Shown here in pieces: positions 20,549-30,430 of a stretch of 64,000 nucleotides of DNA. Position numbers and translations under genes: made by a program. The notes under the pieces are model-generated. The model worked only from the letters and a program-made list of their open reading frames with translations, had not been told where the DNA came from and searched no databases. This DNA comes from Marinobacter maroccanus (GTDB lineage: Bacteria; Pseudomonadota; Gammaproteobacteria; Pseudomonadales; Oleiphilaceae), in NCBI RefSeq assembly GCF_002933275.1, contig NZ_PSSX01000006.1, forward strand, positions 62,001 to 126,000, written 5' to 3'. Each line of letters opens with the position of its first letter. Within the stretch, counting starts at the first letter, position 1.

Positions 20549-22081
20549 TTACAGCTGCTCCAGGTTTGCCAACAGATCCCCGGCGCGCCGGAGCAGCGCT
20601 TCCCGCCGTTCCGGCTTCTGCTTGTCCCAGTTCCGATACATCATGCCCATGCGGGGGTTTTTGGCAAAGTCGTCCCGATGCCGGTCGATGAAATGCCAGT
20701 ACAAAGCATTGAAGGGGCAGGCGTCTGATTCGGTGGATTTGTTCACCTTGTAATGGCAGTTGGCGCAGTGGTCCGACATGCGCTGGATGTACTTGCCGCT
20801 GGCGGCGTAGGGCTTTGAGCCCAGGTAGCCGCCATCGGCGTGCATCACCATGCCCAGCACGTTGGGCAGTTCAACCCAGTCATAGGCATCTGCGTACACC
20901 GCCAGGTACCAATCGCAAATCTCTTCCGGTTTTATACCCGCCAGCAGCGCGAAGTTGCCGGTGACCATCAGCCTCTGGATGTGGTGGGCGTAGGCGTTGC
21001 GGCGGGTAGCATCAATGGCCTTGTGCATGCACCGCATTTTCGTGTCCCCGGTCCAGTAGAACCAGGGCAGGGCGCGGGTGTTGCCCAGGCGGTTCTCTTG
21101 CGCATACCCGGGCATGTTCATCCAGTAAATGCCCCGAACAAACTCCCGCCAACCCAGGATCTGCCGAATGAATCCCTCTACCGCGTTGATCGGCGCTCGC
21201 CCTGAATACCATGCTCGGGCGGCCGCTTCGCAAACTGTCAGAGGATCCAGCAGTCCGGAATTGATATAGGGCGACAGGATGGAGTGAAACAGCCAGTCCT
21301 CGGTGTCGGAAATCGCGTCCTGATAATCGCCGAAGCACGGCAGGGCATAATCGATGAAGTGCTCGAGCGCTCCCTGCGCGTCCTCGGCGGTCACGGCAAA
21401 ATGAAAGTCGTCGGTGGTGCCGAAGTGATCGCTGAAATGCTCATCCACCAGGGCGATCACATCCCGGGTAATGGCATCGGGCTCTATCCGGAATTGTGCG
21501 GGCGCCTGCGGCTTGCCGGTCCATTTCTTCCGGTTGTCAGCATCGAAATTCCACTGCCCGCCCTCCGGTTCGCCCTCGGAGGTCATCAACAAACCGGTCT
21601 TGCGCCGCATCTCCCGGTAGAAGAACTCCATCCGCAACTGCTTCCGGCCCTCGGCCCAGTCGGCAAACTCCTGTTTGGATGCAATAAACCGTGTATCCGG
21701 CCGGATCTCCACCGGCACTCCAAGGCGCTTATGCCAGCCACTGATCTGGTCATGCAGGCGCCATTCGCCGCACTCGGTGGTGATCACTTTTTCCGCATTG
21801 ATCCGCTTCACCTGTTCGCCAACCACTGCTTCAAGGCTCTGGTGTTGGTTGTCCGGATGATAGCTCTGGTAATGAACCTGCCAGCCATCGCTCTCCAGTT
21901 GCCGGGCAAAGTGACGCATGGCGCTGAACAAGAGCACGATTTTCTTCTGGTGGTGGTTGGTGTAGGTGGCCTCGTCGTGTACCTCCGCCATTACCACAAC
22001 GTCCCGATCTCTGTCGGCGTTTTCGAGGGCACTGATGTCTCTCGTTAATTGGTCACCGAGGATCAGAATCAGGTTGGCCAT
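20549..22081 (-). CDS. FeS-containing photolyase (FeS-BCP/PhrB type, likely (6-4))
   Basis: A 510-aa cryptochrome/photolyase of the iron-sulfur bacterial group. The start at 22081 gives MANLILILGDQLT with GGAGA upstream. The four cysteines expected to hold a 4Fe-4S cluster are visible: one in KMRCMHKAI and three in DHCANCHYKV...DACPF near the C terminus. The DGGYLGSKPYAASGKYI segment near residue 425 is typical of this group, whose studied members repair (6-4) photoproducts. It is the second photolyase-family gene of the window and belongs to a different branch from the gene at 6180. Confidence 0.88.
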   Translation of the reverse strand: MANLILILGDQLTRDISALENADRDRDVVVMAEVHDEATYTNHHQKKIVLLFSAMRHFARQLESDGWQVHYQSYHPDNQHQSLEAVVGEQVKRINAEKVITTECGEWRLHDQISGWHKRLGVPVEIRPDTRFIASKQEFADWAEGRKQLRMEFFYREMRRKTGLLMTSEGEPEGGQWNFDADNRKKWTGKPQAPAQFRIEPDAITRDVIALVDEHFSDHFGTTDDFHFAVTAEDAQGALEHFIDYALPCFGDYQDAISDTEDWLFHSILSPYINSGLLDPLTVCEAAARAWYSGRAPINAVEGFIRQILGWREFVRGIYWMNMPGYAQENRLGNTRALPWFYWTGDTKMRCMHKAIDATRRNAYAHHIQRLMVTGNFALLAGIKPEEICDWYLAVYADAYDWVELPNVLGMVMHADGGYLGSKPYAASGKYIQRMSDHCANCHYKVNKSTESDACPFNALYWHFIDRHRDDFAKNPRMGMMYRNWDKQKPERREALLRRAGDLLANLEQL

Positions 22082-22261
22082 GGTGAGGAATTCTCCAGTC
22101 AGTATGCTGCGGGCTATGCCCACAAAGGGGTAAACCAAGTACGCCAAGAGCCCAAGGGTGGTTCAGTAACCGGGCTGGTAAACTGAATCCAATGCTCAGC
22201 TGACCCGCATCAAAAAGGAACGCAAAGGATTGCCCTAAAATGCGCGAGCTTCCTTGAACAT

Positions 22262-22306
22262 GGGGTCAGATGAAACTTTCATCGGACCCCGATTTCATCT
22301 GACCCC
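22262..22306. repeat. GGGGTCAGATGAAA hairpin before hemN
   Basis: Perfect 14-bp arms GGGGTCAGATGAAA and TTTCATCTGACCCC enclose 17 bases. The right arm ends 9 bases before the hemN ATG, in the place of its ribosome binding site, and no good Shine-Dalgarno is seen. Related arms occur at 23751-23780 and 53727-53762. Confidence 0.75.
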
Positions 22307-22315
22307 GAGTTTGCC

Positions 22316-23734
22316 ATGACCTCCACACCCGCACTCAAAGCCCAAGACTCAACACTGCCAGAATTCATCTGGGATGACGCACTGATTCGCCGCTACGACC
22401 TCAGCGGCCCGAGATACACCTCCTATCCCACGGCCGTCGAGTTCAACCAGAACTACCCCATTGAGGACATGGTCAAAGCCGCGGCTCGCAGCAAGGCCAG
22501 CGGCCGGCCGCTGTCGCTGTACACTCACCTGCCGTTCTGTGCGCACCTTTGCTACTACTGCGCCTGCAACAAGGTCATTACCAAAAAACGCGACAAGGCG
22601 ATGCCCTACGTGGAGCGGGTGCTGAAAGAGGCGGCTATCCAGTCAAAACTGTTCGGGGCCGACCGGCCGGTGACCCAGCTGCATTGGGGTGGCGGTACCC
22701 CCACGTTTTTGCCAAAAGATGTGATGGAACACCTGATGGCGGGATACGGGGAGCTATTCAACCTGCAAACCGGTGATGAGCGGGATTACAGCGTTGAAAT
22801 CGATCCGCGAGAAGTGGACCAGGATACCCTGCCAACCCTGTGGAACCTGGGCTTCAACCGGATCAGTCTGGGGGTACAGGATGTAAACCCGGAGGTTCAG
22901 AAAGCAGTGAACCGTATCCAGCCCCGGGCCATGACCGAAGCGGTGCTCAACGAGGCGCGGCGCATCGGCTTCCGGTCCATCAACCTGGACCTGATCTACG
23001 GCCTGCCTTACCAGACGCCGGAAAGCTTCGCCGAGACCCTGGAAGCGGTGCTTGAAATGTCACCGGACCGTCTCTCGGTGTTCAGCTATGCCCACCTGCC
23101 GGACCGTTTCTATCCGCAGACCCGGATACAAGGCGACACCTTGCCCAGTCCGCAGCAGAAGCTGACCATCCTGCACAATACCATCAACCGCCTGCTGGAC
23201 GCCGGGTACGAATACATTGGCATGGACCACTTCGCCAAGCCGGATGACAGCCTGGCCGTGGCGCAACGGGAAGGCCGTCTGCACCGGAATTTCCAGGGCT
23301 ACACCACCCATTCCGAATGCGATCTGGTTTCCCTTGGCGTTTCCGCGATTGGTCAGACGGACGATGCCTATTTCCAGAACAATCACGACCTGCCTTCCTG
23401 GGAAGCATCCATTGATGCCGGCCAACTGGCCATCACCAAAGGCGTCAACCTCACTCGGGACGACCGCATCCGCCGCTGGGTGATCGGCCAGCTGATTTGC
23501 CAGTTCCGGCTGGACCGTCAGCTGTTTGCAGATGTCTGGCAGGAAGATCTGAACCGGTATTTTGCCGATGAGCTCAGCCGTTTGAAGCCTATGATTCAGG
23601 ATGAGTTGATTGCTGATGATGGCAATGCCCTTCAGGTTCAGCCCGCCGGCCGCCTGCTGATCCGGGCCATCTGCCAGATCTTTGACCTGTATCGCAAAGA
23701 AGGCGCCAGCCAGCGGTTCTCCCGGATTATCTGA
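22316..23734 (+). CDS. hemN: oxygen-independent coproporphyrinogen III oxidase
   Basis: The 472-aa radical SAM enzyme decarboxylates coproporphyrinogen III to protoporphyrinogen IX without O2, feeding heme synthesis for the anaerobic cytochromes. The SAM cluster motif is C75-x3-C79-x2-C82 (HLPFCAHLCYYCAC), preceded by the family segment RRYDLSGPRYTSYPT. Length and sequence fit HemN rather than the shorter HemW. It is flanked by two hairpins and followed by a terminator. Placement near denitrification and ubiUVT genes fits anaerobic use. Confidence 0.92.
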   Translation: MTSTPALKAQDSTLPEFIWDDALIRRYDLSGPRYTSYPTAVEFNQNYPIEDMVKAAARSKASGRPLSLYTHLPFCAHLCYYCACNKVITKKRDKAMPYVERVLKEAAIQSKLFGADRPVTQLHWGGGTPTFLPKDVMEHLMAGYGELFNLQTGDERDYSVEIDPREVDQDTLPTLWNLGFNRISLGVQDVNPEVQKAVNRIQPRAMTEAVLNEARRIGFRSINLDLIYGLPYQTPESFAETLEAVLEMSPDRLSVFSYAHLPDRFYPQTRIQGDTLPSPQQKLTILHNTINRLLDAGYEYIGMDHFAKPDDSLAVAQREGRLHRNFQGYTTHSECDLVSLGVSAIGQTDDAYFQNNHDLPSWEASIDAGQLAITKGVNLTRDDRIRRWVIGQLICQFRLDRQLFADVWQEDLNRYFADELSRLKPMIQDELIADDGNALQVQPAGRLLIRAICQIFDLYRKEGASQRFSRII

Positions 23735-23750
23735 CAGTAGTTGCGAAGTC

Positions 23751-23780
23751 GGGGTCAGAAGAAAGCCTTCTTCCGACCCC
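23751..23780. repeat. GGGGTC hairpin after hemN
   Basis: GGGGTC-A-GAAGAA and TTCTTC-C-GACCCC pair around a 4-base loop, 16 bases after the hemN stop. The arm is a variant of the hairpin before hemN. No T-run follows. Confidence 0.65.
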
Positions 23781-23793
23781 ATTTCCAGAGCCC

Positions 23794-23828
23794 AAAAAGG
23801 GGCTGCCCGTTACCGGACAGCCCCTTTT
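23794..23828. terminator. bidirectional terminator between hemN and the chemoreceptor
   Basis: An AAAAAGGGGCTG arm pairs with CAGCCCCTTTT, with T-runs on both strands, between the convergent hemN and chemoreceptor genes. This is a good intrinsic terminator for both directions. Confidence 0.85.
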
Positions 23829-23841
23829 GCGTTTGCTGGCA

Positions 23842-25869
23842 TCAGCTGTAGGCCGGCACCTTGAACTTGTTGGCCAGGTCCTGCAGGACCCTGGCGAGCC
23901 GCGCCTGCTCGCTGGTCACCTGGGTAATCTCCTGAGAGCCGGTCAGGGTCAGAATCGCCGCTTCACTGACTGATTCCATGCTCCCCGCCAGTTCCCGGGT
24001 AACCGCTACCTGTTCTTCAGAGGCGGTGGCAATCTGGCTGGCCATATCGGAGATGCTGTTCACATCGGTCAGGATATCCGCGAAGGTCTGCTCCAGTTCT
24101 GACGCCTGCTCGCTGGTAGCGTTTGCCAGTTTGTGGCTTTCCACAATCGAGCGGCTGGCACTGTCGGTAATGTTCTGGAACCCGTTGATAATGTCCTCAA
24201 TCTGAGTCGTAGACTCGTGAGTCTGTTGTGCCAGGGTCCGGACCTCGTCGGCAACTACGGCAAATCCGCGACCGTGCTCGCCTGCGCGTGCGGCTTCAAT
24301 CGCCGCATTCAATGCCAGCAGGTTGGTCTGATCGGCAACCTTCCGGATCACGTCCACCACGTCGGCGATGGTTGAGCTGCGGTTCTCCAGTTCTTCGATT
24401 ACTTCGTTAACTTTCTGCACCGAGTGCGCCAGAGTGCGGATGCTTTGGACGCTGCCATGCAACACCTGCTCGCCGGTGCGGCTCTTCTCCATGGCGCTGC
24501 GTGCGGCGTCGGCGACCTGCTGAGTGTTCCGGGAGATTTCCTCCGAGGTGGCGGACATTTCTTCGGTGGCCGCAGCCACCTGCTCAATCTGTTGCTGCTG
24601 GTTTCTCACCTGGCTGGCATTCTGGCCGGCAGTCGAGCTGGTCTCCTCGGTAGCGGTGGCCAGCTGCACGCTGGATTTGTCGATGTGCAGCAGGGCATTG
24701 CCGAAGCGTCCGAACAGCTCGTTAATGGCCTTGCCAATGGTGCCCACTTCATCATGGCTGGAGATTTCTATCTCACGGGTCAGATCCTTGTTGTCCATGG
24801 CGAACCGAACGCCATCGAGCAGGCGGCCGACCTGGAGATTGATGGCACGGATAATGACAAACACCAGAACAAGAACGGCCAGTACCGCACCGCCAGAAAG
24901 CGCAGACGCCATGATCAGATCGTTCCTGGCCTCCGCTACCTCACGATTGGCGAGAGCCATCACGCCAGTTAGAAGGTCGGTGCGCGTGGCATTCAGGGAG
25001 CCGATGCGGTTGGTGGTGGTTGCAAACCATTCCGAGGCATCCAGGGCATACATGCCGGAAGGGCTGCTGAACAAGGTCTCACGTTGTGTCTCCAGGGCCC
25101 GACGCTCAGTGGAAGCGGATTGTGATTCCAGTAGGGCGCGTCTCGGGTCATCAGATGTCAAAAGCGTAACCGCGCTGTCCAGATGGGCATCCTGTTGTCC
25201 GGCCAGACTGGCAATCTGACGGAGTGTCGGCAGATCAAAATCGCCGCTGCGGATGAGTGAGGCACCGATTGCACGTTCACGCCCGGCTCTTTCCGCAAGC
25301 TCCGCCAGGGCGTGGTAGGCCTTGACGTCCCGGGTCAGTTGCGGGTCGGTTGAACGGCGCACGATCATGCCAATCCGGTCGATCAGTGAAACGATGGTAT
25401 CCGTGTAATAACGTGCGGATTCCGCCGGTGCAATCGACCGGCTGTCCACGGAGCGACGGATGGCAGCGAGATTGTCGAGGCTGCGTTCAACGCTCGCAAT
25501 ATTGTCGCCAACGGCGCGGTCAAAATCGGTCTCGGCCGCAAGTGCCCGGATTTCCCGGTGATAGGTCGCAATCCGGTTATCGGTCTCGCGGCGCTGGTTG
25601 GCGAGTTCGTTTTCGGCACGGGCAGCTGCGTCTGTGCCGGCATCGCTGGCGAGCAGCACTGCAGAGCGGCCCCGTTCCTTCTGGAGTGCTTCCGTCAACG
25701 GATCACCCGTTCTGGCCAGATCAACCATGGTGCCAAGTTGTTGCATGTCGCTGAGCTTGCCGTAGTTCGTGGTAATGCTGTCCGCGGCGAAAAATACGAT
25801 CACGAGCAGGGCGGGCACTACCAGAGTGGTCAGCTTGCCCCGCATGGAGAGGTTGTTTATGAGGTTCAT
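23842..25869 (-). CDS. methyl-accepting chemotaxis protein with NIT (nitrate/nitrite sensing) domain
   Basis: A 675-aa chemoreceptor. After an N-terminal helix (about residues 13-30) comes a mostly helical periplasmic domain with [12 protein letters not shown] near 62-73 and [15 protein letters not shown] near 197-211, the marks of the NIT domain. A second helix (about 318-338), HAMP, and a long signalling domain with the hairpin tip [26 protein letters not shown] follow. It should steer swimming in response to nitrate or nitrite. It lies close to the respiratory nitrate reductase genes, which supports a nitrate taxis role. Confidence 0.88.
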   Translation of the reverse strand: MNLINNLSMRGKLTTLVVPALLVIVFFAADSITTNYGKLSDMQQLGTMVDLARTGDPLTEALQKERGRSAVLLASDAGTDAAARAENELANQRRETDNRIATYHREIRALAAETDFDRAVGDNIASVERSLDNLAAIRRSVDSRSIAPAESARYYTDTIVSLIDRIGMIVRRSTDPQLTRDVKAYHALAELAERAGRERAIGASLIRSGDFDLPTLRQIASLAGQQDAHLDSAVTLLTSDDPRRALLESQSASTERRALETQRETLFSSPSGMYALDASEWFATTTNRIGSLNATRTDLLTGVMALANREVAEARNDLIMASALSGGAVLAVLVLVFVIIRAINLQVGRLLDGVRFAMDNKDLTREIEISSHDEVGTIGKAINELFGRFGNALLHIDKSSVQLATATEETSSTAGQNASQVRNQQQQIEQVAAATEEMSATSEEISRNTQQVADAARSAMEKSRTGEQVLHGSVQSIRTLAHSVQKVNEVIEELENRSSTIADVVDVIRKVADQTNLLALNAAIEAARAGEHGRGFAVVADEVRTLAQQTHESTTQIEDIINGFQNITDSASRSIVESHKLANATSEQASELEQTFADILTDVNSISDMASQIATASEEQVAVTRELAGSMESVSEAAILTLTGSQEITQVTSEQARLARVLQDLANKFKVPAYS

Positions 25870-26195
25870 TGCCTTGACTCTGTTGATTAGACGTTGCGCG
25901 TATTATCCAGTGAATGACAGGGCCGGCTCTATTCACGAGAAGGGGTAACGAGGAGGTAGTCCGATCTGTGTAAGTTGCTGTAATTGATTGTTAATCAACT
26001 GTTTTGCAAAAGATTTTCAAGGAGTTGGTAATAGTACGTGGAGTATCTCCTCATGGGTATTCAGTTAACAGCCTGACATACGATGATATGGGTCAAGACC
26101 GCCTGTTTCTCCATCCGGTACTTTGCTGGCTGCTCCGACCGGGCAGGCAGATGCTAGTCTTATATTCATCCGGTCGATTCGGGAAGCGCCTTGCA
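25870..26195. other. 326-bp intergenic region between divergent genes
   Basis: This stretch separates the NIT chemoreceptor and the GGDEF/EAL gene and should hold both promoters. The one clear structure is a TTGATT/AATCAA inverted repeat at 25984-25998, close to an FNR box but with a five-base rather than four-base centre. The open frame running from 26004 lacks a ribosome site and is treated as non-coding. Confidence 0.5.
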
Positions 26196-29100
26196 ATGAA
26201 ACAGCGGCCATTGGACAGATACCTTTCACGTCTCATCTGGTTAGGCGTCACCCCCCTCATCCTCGTTGCGGCCGGGATGGCGACGCTCTCGGTAATGGAA
26301 CACCGGGAGGACATGAGAGAGCGGGCGGTTTTTCTGGTCAATGACGCTGTCGCAGACGTCGATAACTATCTGGATGCCAGGATAAAGGCGCTGGGAATCC
26401 TGGCTGACTCTTCCTTTGCCGATTCGCCCGGGCAGTGGCATCAGCTGTACGACCTGGCCCGCGATTTCCACAATAACTTTGGTAGCCCGGTCCTGTTCGC
26501 GGATACGGGTGATCCGATGCAGATGCTGTTCAATACCCGTGTTCCGTTTGGCACGGCGTTGCCCCCGGTGCCAAGGCCGACAGGCCACGCGGCCGCTCCA
26601 ACAGCGCTGGAAACCCGGGCTCCGGCAGTCGGCGATACCTTTACCGGCCCGATTACGGGAACCACATTGGTTGCCATTGCAGTTCCCATGCTGAGGAACG
26701 GTGCAGTTCGGCATCTCCTGATCAGCCCGATGGACGCCTCCGAATTCCAGGTTCGCATCGCCGGGTTGGAGCTGCCTGGAGGCTGGTCGTTAAGCCTGAT
26801 TGATGGAACAGGCCAGGTTATTGCGCAAAATCCGTCAAACAGTCCCGGCGCTGGTCTGCCAAATGGTTCCTGGGTGAGCGTCAGTGAGCCGATCGGCTTT
26901 GCGCCCTGGACCGCCAGAATTGACATCCCCGAGGCATCCTACAATGCGCTGTTCTGGCGGGAAGCCTTCGCACTGCTGATCGTCATAGGGTTGGCGATAC
27001 TGGTCGGGGTTATTCTGGGCTCGGCTGCAGGAAGGCCGGTGATTCGCCAGTTGCAGGCGCTTGCCCTTTCCACTCCCGGCGGCGCCCCTTCACCCATCAA
27101 AGAAATTTCACAGGTACAAGATCGGCTGGAAAAGGATTTCAGGCACATCCAGGAAAGTGAGCAGCGACATAGGGAATTGTTTGAGGCCAACCCTCACCCA
27201 ATGTGGGTCTATGATCTCGAAACCCTGGAATTTCTGGAAGTGAATGACGCGGCTATCTATCAGTACGGGTTCAGCCGTGAGGAATTTCTGGACATGACCA
27301 TCAAGGACATTCGTCCGAGTGAAGACGTTGCCAGGCTTCTCGATAACGTGACAAAAGTGACTGAGGGCCTCAATGATACCGGCAGTGTCTGGCGCCACAG
27401 GACCAAGGGAGGAAGGCTGCTGGACGTTGAGATTATGTCTCACTTTCTGCTCTTTAAAGGGCGGCGGGCCGAGTTGGTGTTGGCTCACGACGTAACCGAA
27501 GAGAAGCGCGCAAAACGATTACTCAAGGACCATGCCAGGCAGCAGTTGCTGGTTGCCAGGCTTGGTCAGCTGGCGCTATCCGTTGACAGTGTCGATGAGG
27601 TTATTGAGAGCGCCTGCGAAGCGACTGCCGAAGGTCTGAGCATTTCCTTCAGCAGGGTCGTGTTGTTTGATTTTCAGCGGTCTGCGTTTGTCATGACGGC
27701 CGGGCAAGGATGGAGTGCTGGATTAGTGGGCCTGGACCTGGTGGACCGGGCTGAGATTGCCCGAGCGTTGGCTGTTTTTCGAACCTCTGAGCCTCTTGCG
27801 GCTGACGATGTCATGAGCGACTACCGGTTCGCCGAGTCGGATCTGATAAAAAGCCACAATATTATCAGTGGTGCGGACATCATGATTGGTCGGGCCGATA
27901 AGCCGCTGGGCGTTCTGGGCGCATACAGCGACTCGCCAAAGCGTTTTTCGGAGCAGGATATCCGGTTTCTGCAGGGTGTTGCCAATACTCTTGCGGCAGT
28001 AATCGAACGGCATCAGTCCCATGAGCAGCTGAACTACATGGCCGTCCATGATGCCGTCACCGATCTTCCAAACCGGCTGTTGATGACGGACCGTCTTGAC
28101 GTTGCATTACATCACGCAGAGCGCTCTGGAATGAAGGTGGCGCTGCTTCTTATCGATCTCGACCGTTTCAAAAATGTAAATGATGTGTTTGGTCACGTAC
28201 TCGGAGACCGATTACTGCACGAGGTGGGGCAAAGGCTCTCTCATTGCGTGCGAGCCGATGACACGGTGAGTCGGCAAAGTGGCGATGAGTTTATTGTTGT
28301 TCTTCCTGAAATAGAGGAAGAGCAGGACGCGGCAAGGATAGCCGAAAAGATCATTCGGGTTGTTACCCGGCCGTTCACTATCGATGGCCAGGAAATCCTT
28401 TTGGGCGTCAGCGTGGGTATCGTCTGTTTTCCGGACAACGGTGAGGATTCAGAGACTCTGCTCAGGAATGCGGACGCTGCAATGCATGTGGCACAGGGTT
28501 TAGGCCGGAACCGGTATCAGTTTTACTCTCCGGAAATGAACGAACGGGCACTGGAGCTGATCGGGCTGGAGGGAGATCTACGATTCGCAATTGAGAGAGA
28601 TGAGCTTTTTCTCGTCTACCAACCCCAGATCAGCTTGGAAACAGGGGAAGTGATCGGCTTCGAGGCACTGGTGCGTTGGCAGCATCCGGTTCGAGGTTTG
28701 ATTTCGCCGGCCCACTTCATTCCTGTCGCGGAAGAGAGCGGCCTGATCGTGGACATTGGCAACTGGGTACTGAAGACGGCCTGTTGCCAGTACGTGGAGT
28801 GGATGGACGAGGGGTTGGTGTCAGGAACCATAGCGGTCAATGTTTCGGCCCATCAGTTTCGTCAGCCCGATTTCATAGATACCGTTGAGGAAGCGCTGAT
28901 TCGCTGTGGACTGCGCCCTGAGCACCTCGAGCTCGAGCTTACCGAGAGCGTGGTTATGCATGGTATTGAAGACGTGCTCTGCAAGCTTGAGGAGTTGGAT
29001 CAGCTGGGCATCAAGTTGGCCATTGATGATTTTGGTACGGGCTATTCAAGCCTGAGTTACCTGAAGCAGTTTCCACTGTTCCGCTTGAAGATAGATCAGT

Positions 29101-29342
29101 CGTTCACAAAGGTACTGCCCGAAGATCTTGAGGGCGGTGCAATAGCCAAGGCGATCATCCAGATGGGGCACACGCTTGGTCTTGAAGTGATCGCAGAGGG
29201 AATCGAGACGTCTGAACAGAGACAGTTTTTACAAGCTTTGTCGTGTGACTCGGGGCAGGGCTATCTGTTTGCCAAACCACTCAGTGTTAAGGAGTGTCCA
29301 GGGTTTTTGCGGAATTTCCGTGAATCATCCGTTAAAAGTTAA
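26196..29342 (+). CDS. membrane GGDEF/EAL protein with PAS and GAF domains
   Basis: The start at 26196 (MKQRPLDRYLSRLIW, with GGGAAG upstream) gives 1048 aa. In order: helix (about 10-30), periplasmic Cache-like domain (to about 250), helix (about 262-282), PAS (about 325-445), GAF (about 455-610), GGDEF domain with SGDEF at 695-699, and EAL domain with E823-A-L and DDFGTGYSS from D944. SGDEF is a variant seen in active cyclases, and the EAL metal ligands appear present, so both c-di-GMP synthesis and breakdown are possible. The signal is unknown. It is followed by ubiU after 79 bp. Confidence 0.87.
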   Translation: MKQRPLDRYLSRLIWLGVTPLILVAAGMATLSVMEHREDMRERAVFLVNDAVADVDNYLDARIKALGILADSSFADSPGQWHQLYDLARDFHNNFGSPVLFADTGDPMQMLFNTRVPFGTALPPVPRPTGHAAAPTALETRAPAVGDTFTGPITGTTLVAIAVPMLRNGAVRHLLISPMDASEFQVRIAGLELPGGWSLSLIDGTGQVIAQNPSNSPGAGLPNGSWVSVSEPIGFAPWTARIDIPEASYNALFWREAFALLIVIGLAILVGVILGSAAGRPVIRQLQALALSTPGGAPSPIKEISQVQDRLEKDFRHIQESEQRHRELFEANPHPMWVYDLETLEFLEVNDAAIYQYGFSREEFLDMTIKDIRPSEDVARLLDNVTKVTEGLNDTGSVWRHRTKGGRLLDVEIMSHFLLFKGRRAELVLAHDVTEEKRAKRLLKDHARQQLLVARLGQLALSVDSVDEVIESACEATAEGLSISFSRVVLFDFQRSAFVMTAGQGWSAGLVGLDLVDRAEIARALAVFRTSEPLAADDVMSDYRFAESDLIKSHNIISGADIMIGRADKPLGVLGAYSDSPKRFSEQDIRFLQGVANTLAAVIERHQSHEQLNYMAVHDAVTDLPNRLLMTDRLDVALHHAERSGMKVALLLIDLDRFKNVNDVFGHVLGDRLLHEVGQRLSHCVRADDTVSRQSGDEFIVVLPEIEEEQDAARIAEKIIRVVTRPFTIDGQEILLGVSVGIVCFPDNGEDSETLLRNADAAMHVAQGLGRNRYQFYSPEMNERALELIGLEGDLRFAIERDELFLVYQPQISLETGEVIGFEALVRWQHPVRGLISPAHFIPVAEESGLIVDIGNWVLKTACCQYVEWMDEGLVSGTIAVNVSAHQFRQPDFIDTVEEALIRCGLRPEHLELELTESVVMHGIEDVLCKLEELDQLGIKLAIDDFGTGYSSLSYLKQFPLFRLKIDQSFTKVLPEDLEGGAIAKAIIQMGHTLGLEVIAEGIETSEQRQFLQALSCDSGQGYLFAKPLSVKECPGFLRNFRESSVKS

Positions 29343-29421
29343 GCGTTTGATAACAAAGATCAAGGTACCGGGCAGGCTTGGAAGTTAGGCTTTTGTTCGT
29401 CGCACACGAGCGGAGAACAAC

Positions 29422-30417
29422 ATGGAACTTGTCTGCCCGGCCGGCAGCCTCCCGGCCCTGAAAACCGCCGTTGATAACGGCGCCAACGCCGTGTATTTCG
29501 GCTTTAAAGATAGTACCAACGCTCGTCAGTTTGCCGGCCTGAACTTCAACGACAAGCGTGCTGCCGAAGGCATTGAATACGCCCACCTCCGGGGCGCGAG
29601 AGTTTTCTGTGCCATCAATACCTACCCGCAACCAGAGGGGTGGGAGCAATGGAAGGGGGCGGTGGACCGCGCCGCGAGTCTCGGCGTGGACGCCATCATC
29701 CTGGCCGATATGGGGCTGCTGGATTATGCCGCCAACCGATATCCGCATATCCCCCGGCATCTGTCGGTTCAGGGATCTGCCACCAGCCATGAAGCGCTCT
29801 CGTTCTACAAGGACAACTTCGATATTCGCCGGGCCGTGCTGCCCCGGGTTCTGTCACTGGACCAGGTGCGCGGTGTGGCCAAACACAGCCCGGTGGAACT
29901 GGAAGTGTTTGCCTTCGGTAGCCTGTGCATCATGGCCGAGGGCCGTTGCTACCTGTCTTCCTACCTGACCGATGAGTCCCCGAATACCCGGGGCGCCTGT
30001 TCCCCGGCCAAAGCTGTGCGTTGGCAGGAAACCCCGAAGGGGCTTGAGTCCCGCCTCAACGATGTCCTGATTGACCGTTATGGCCAGGGCGAATCCGCCG
30101 GCTATCCGACTCTGTGCAAAGGCCGTTTTCAGGTTGAAGGTCATGTTTACCACGCCATTGAGGAGCCGGTCAGCCTGAACACCCTGGACCTGTTGCCGGA
30201 GCTTCAGGCGCTGGGTATCAGTGCAGTGAAGATTGAGGGGCGCCAACGAAGCCCGGCCTACATCGCAGACGTAGCCAGAACCTGGCGCCATGCCCTGGAT
30301 AATCTTGAAGCCGGCACCGACGGCTTTACTGTTGAACCTCAATGGCAGCAGACGCTGGCGGGGCTTTCCGAGGGCGGCCTGACAACGCTGGGCGCCTACC
30401 ATCGCAAATGGAAATAA
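29422..30417 (+). CDS. ubiU: UbiU, O2-independent ubiquinone hydroxylation protein (U32 family)
   Basis: A 331-aa U32-family protein that, with UbiV, hydroxylates the ubiquinone ring without O2. The four 4Fe-4S cysteines occur at C169, C176, C193 and C232, the same numbers known for the E. coli protein. The opening MELVCPAGSLPALKTAVDNGA and YFGFKDSTNARQF are also typical. It is followed by ubiV after 13 bp, so they form an operon. The pathway supplies ubiquinone for nitrate respiration. Confidence 0.93.
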   Translation: MELVCPAGSLPALKTAVDNGANAVYFGFKDSTNARQFAGLNFNDKRAAEGIEYAHLRGARVFCAINTYPQPEGWEQWKGAVDRAASLGVDAIILADMGLLDYAANRYPHIPRHLSVQGSATSHEALSFYKDNFDIRRAVLPRVLSLDQVRGVAKHSPVELEVFAFGSLCIMAEGRCYLSSYLTDESPNTRGACSPAKAVRWQETPKGLESRLNDVLIDRYGQGESAGYPTLCKGRFQVEGHVYHAIEEPVSLNTLDLLPELQALGISAVKIEGRQRSPAYIADVARTWRHALDNLEAGTDGFTVEPQWQQTLAGLSEGGLTTLGAYHRKWK

Positions 30418-30430
30418 GGTTTCACCATCC

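Noticed and set aside
25984..25998. TTGAT...ATCAA repeat as an FNR box
   Set aside because: The centre is five bases, not four, which breaks the fixed helical spacing; kept only as a note in the intergenic entry.
26004..26195. N-terminal extension of the GGDEF/EAL protein
   Set aside because: The extra 64 residues are not family-like, and a better start with GGGAAG is at 26196.
28278..28292. Inactive GGDEF domain because of SGDEF
   Set aside because: SGDEF is a known active variant, so loss of cyclase activity cannot be claimed.
29347..29363. TTGAT...ATCAA before ubiU as an FNR box
   Set aside because: The spacer is seven bases, so an Fnr/Dnr dimer would not fit.
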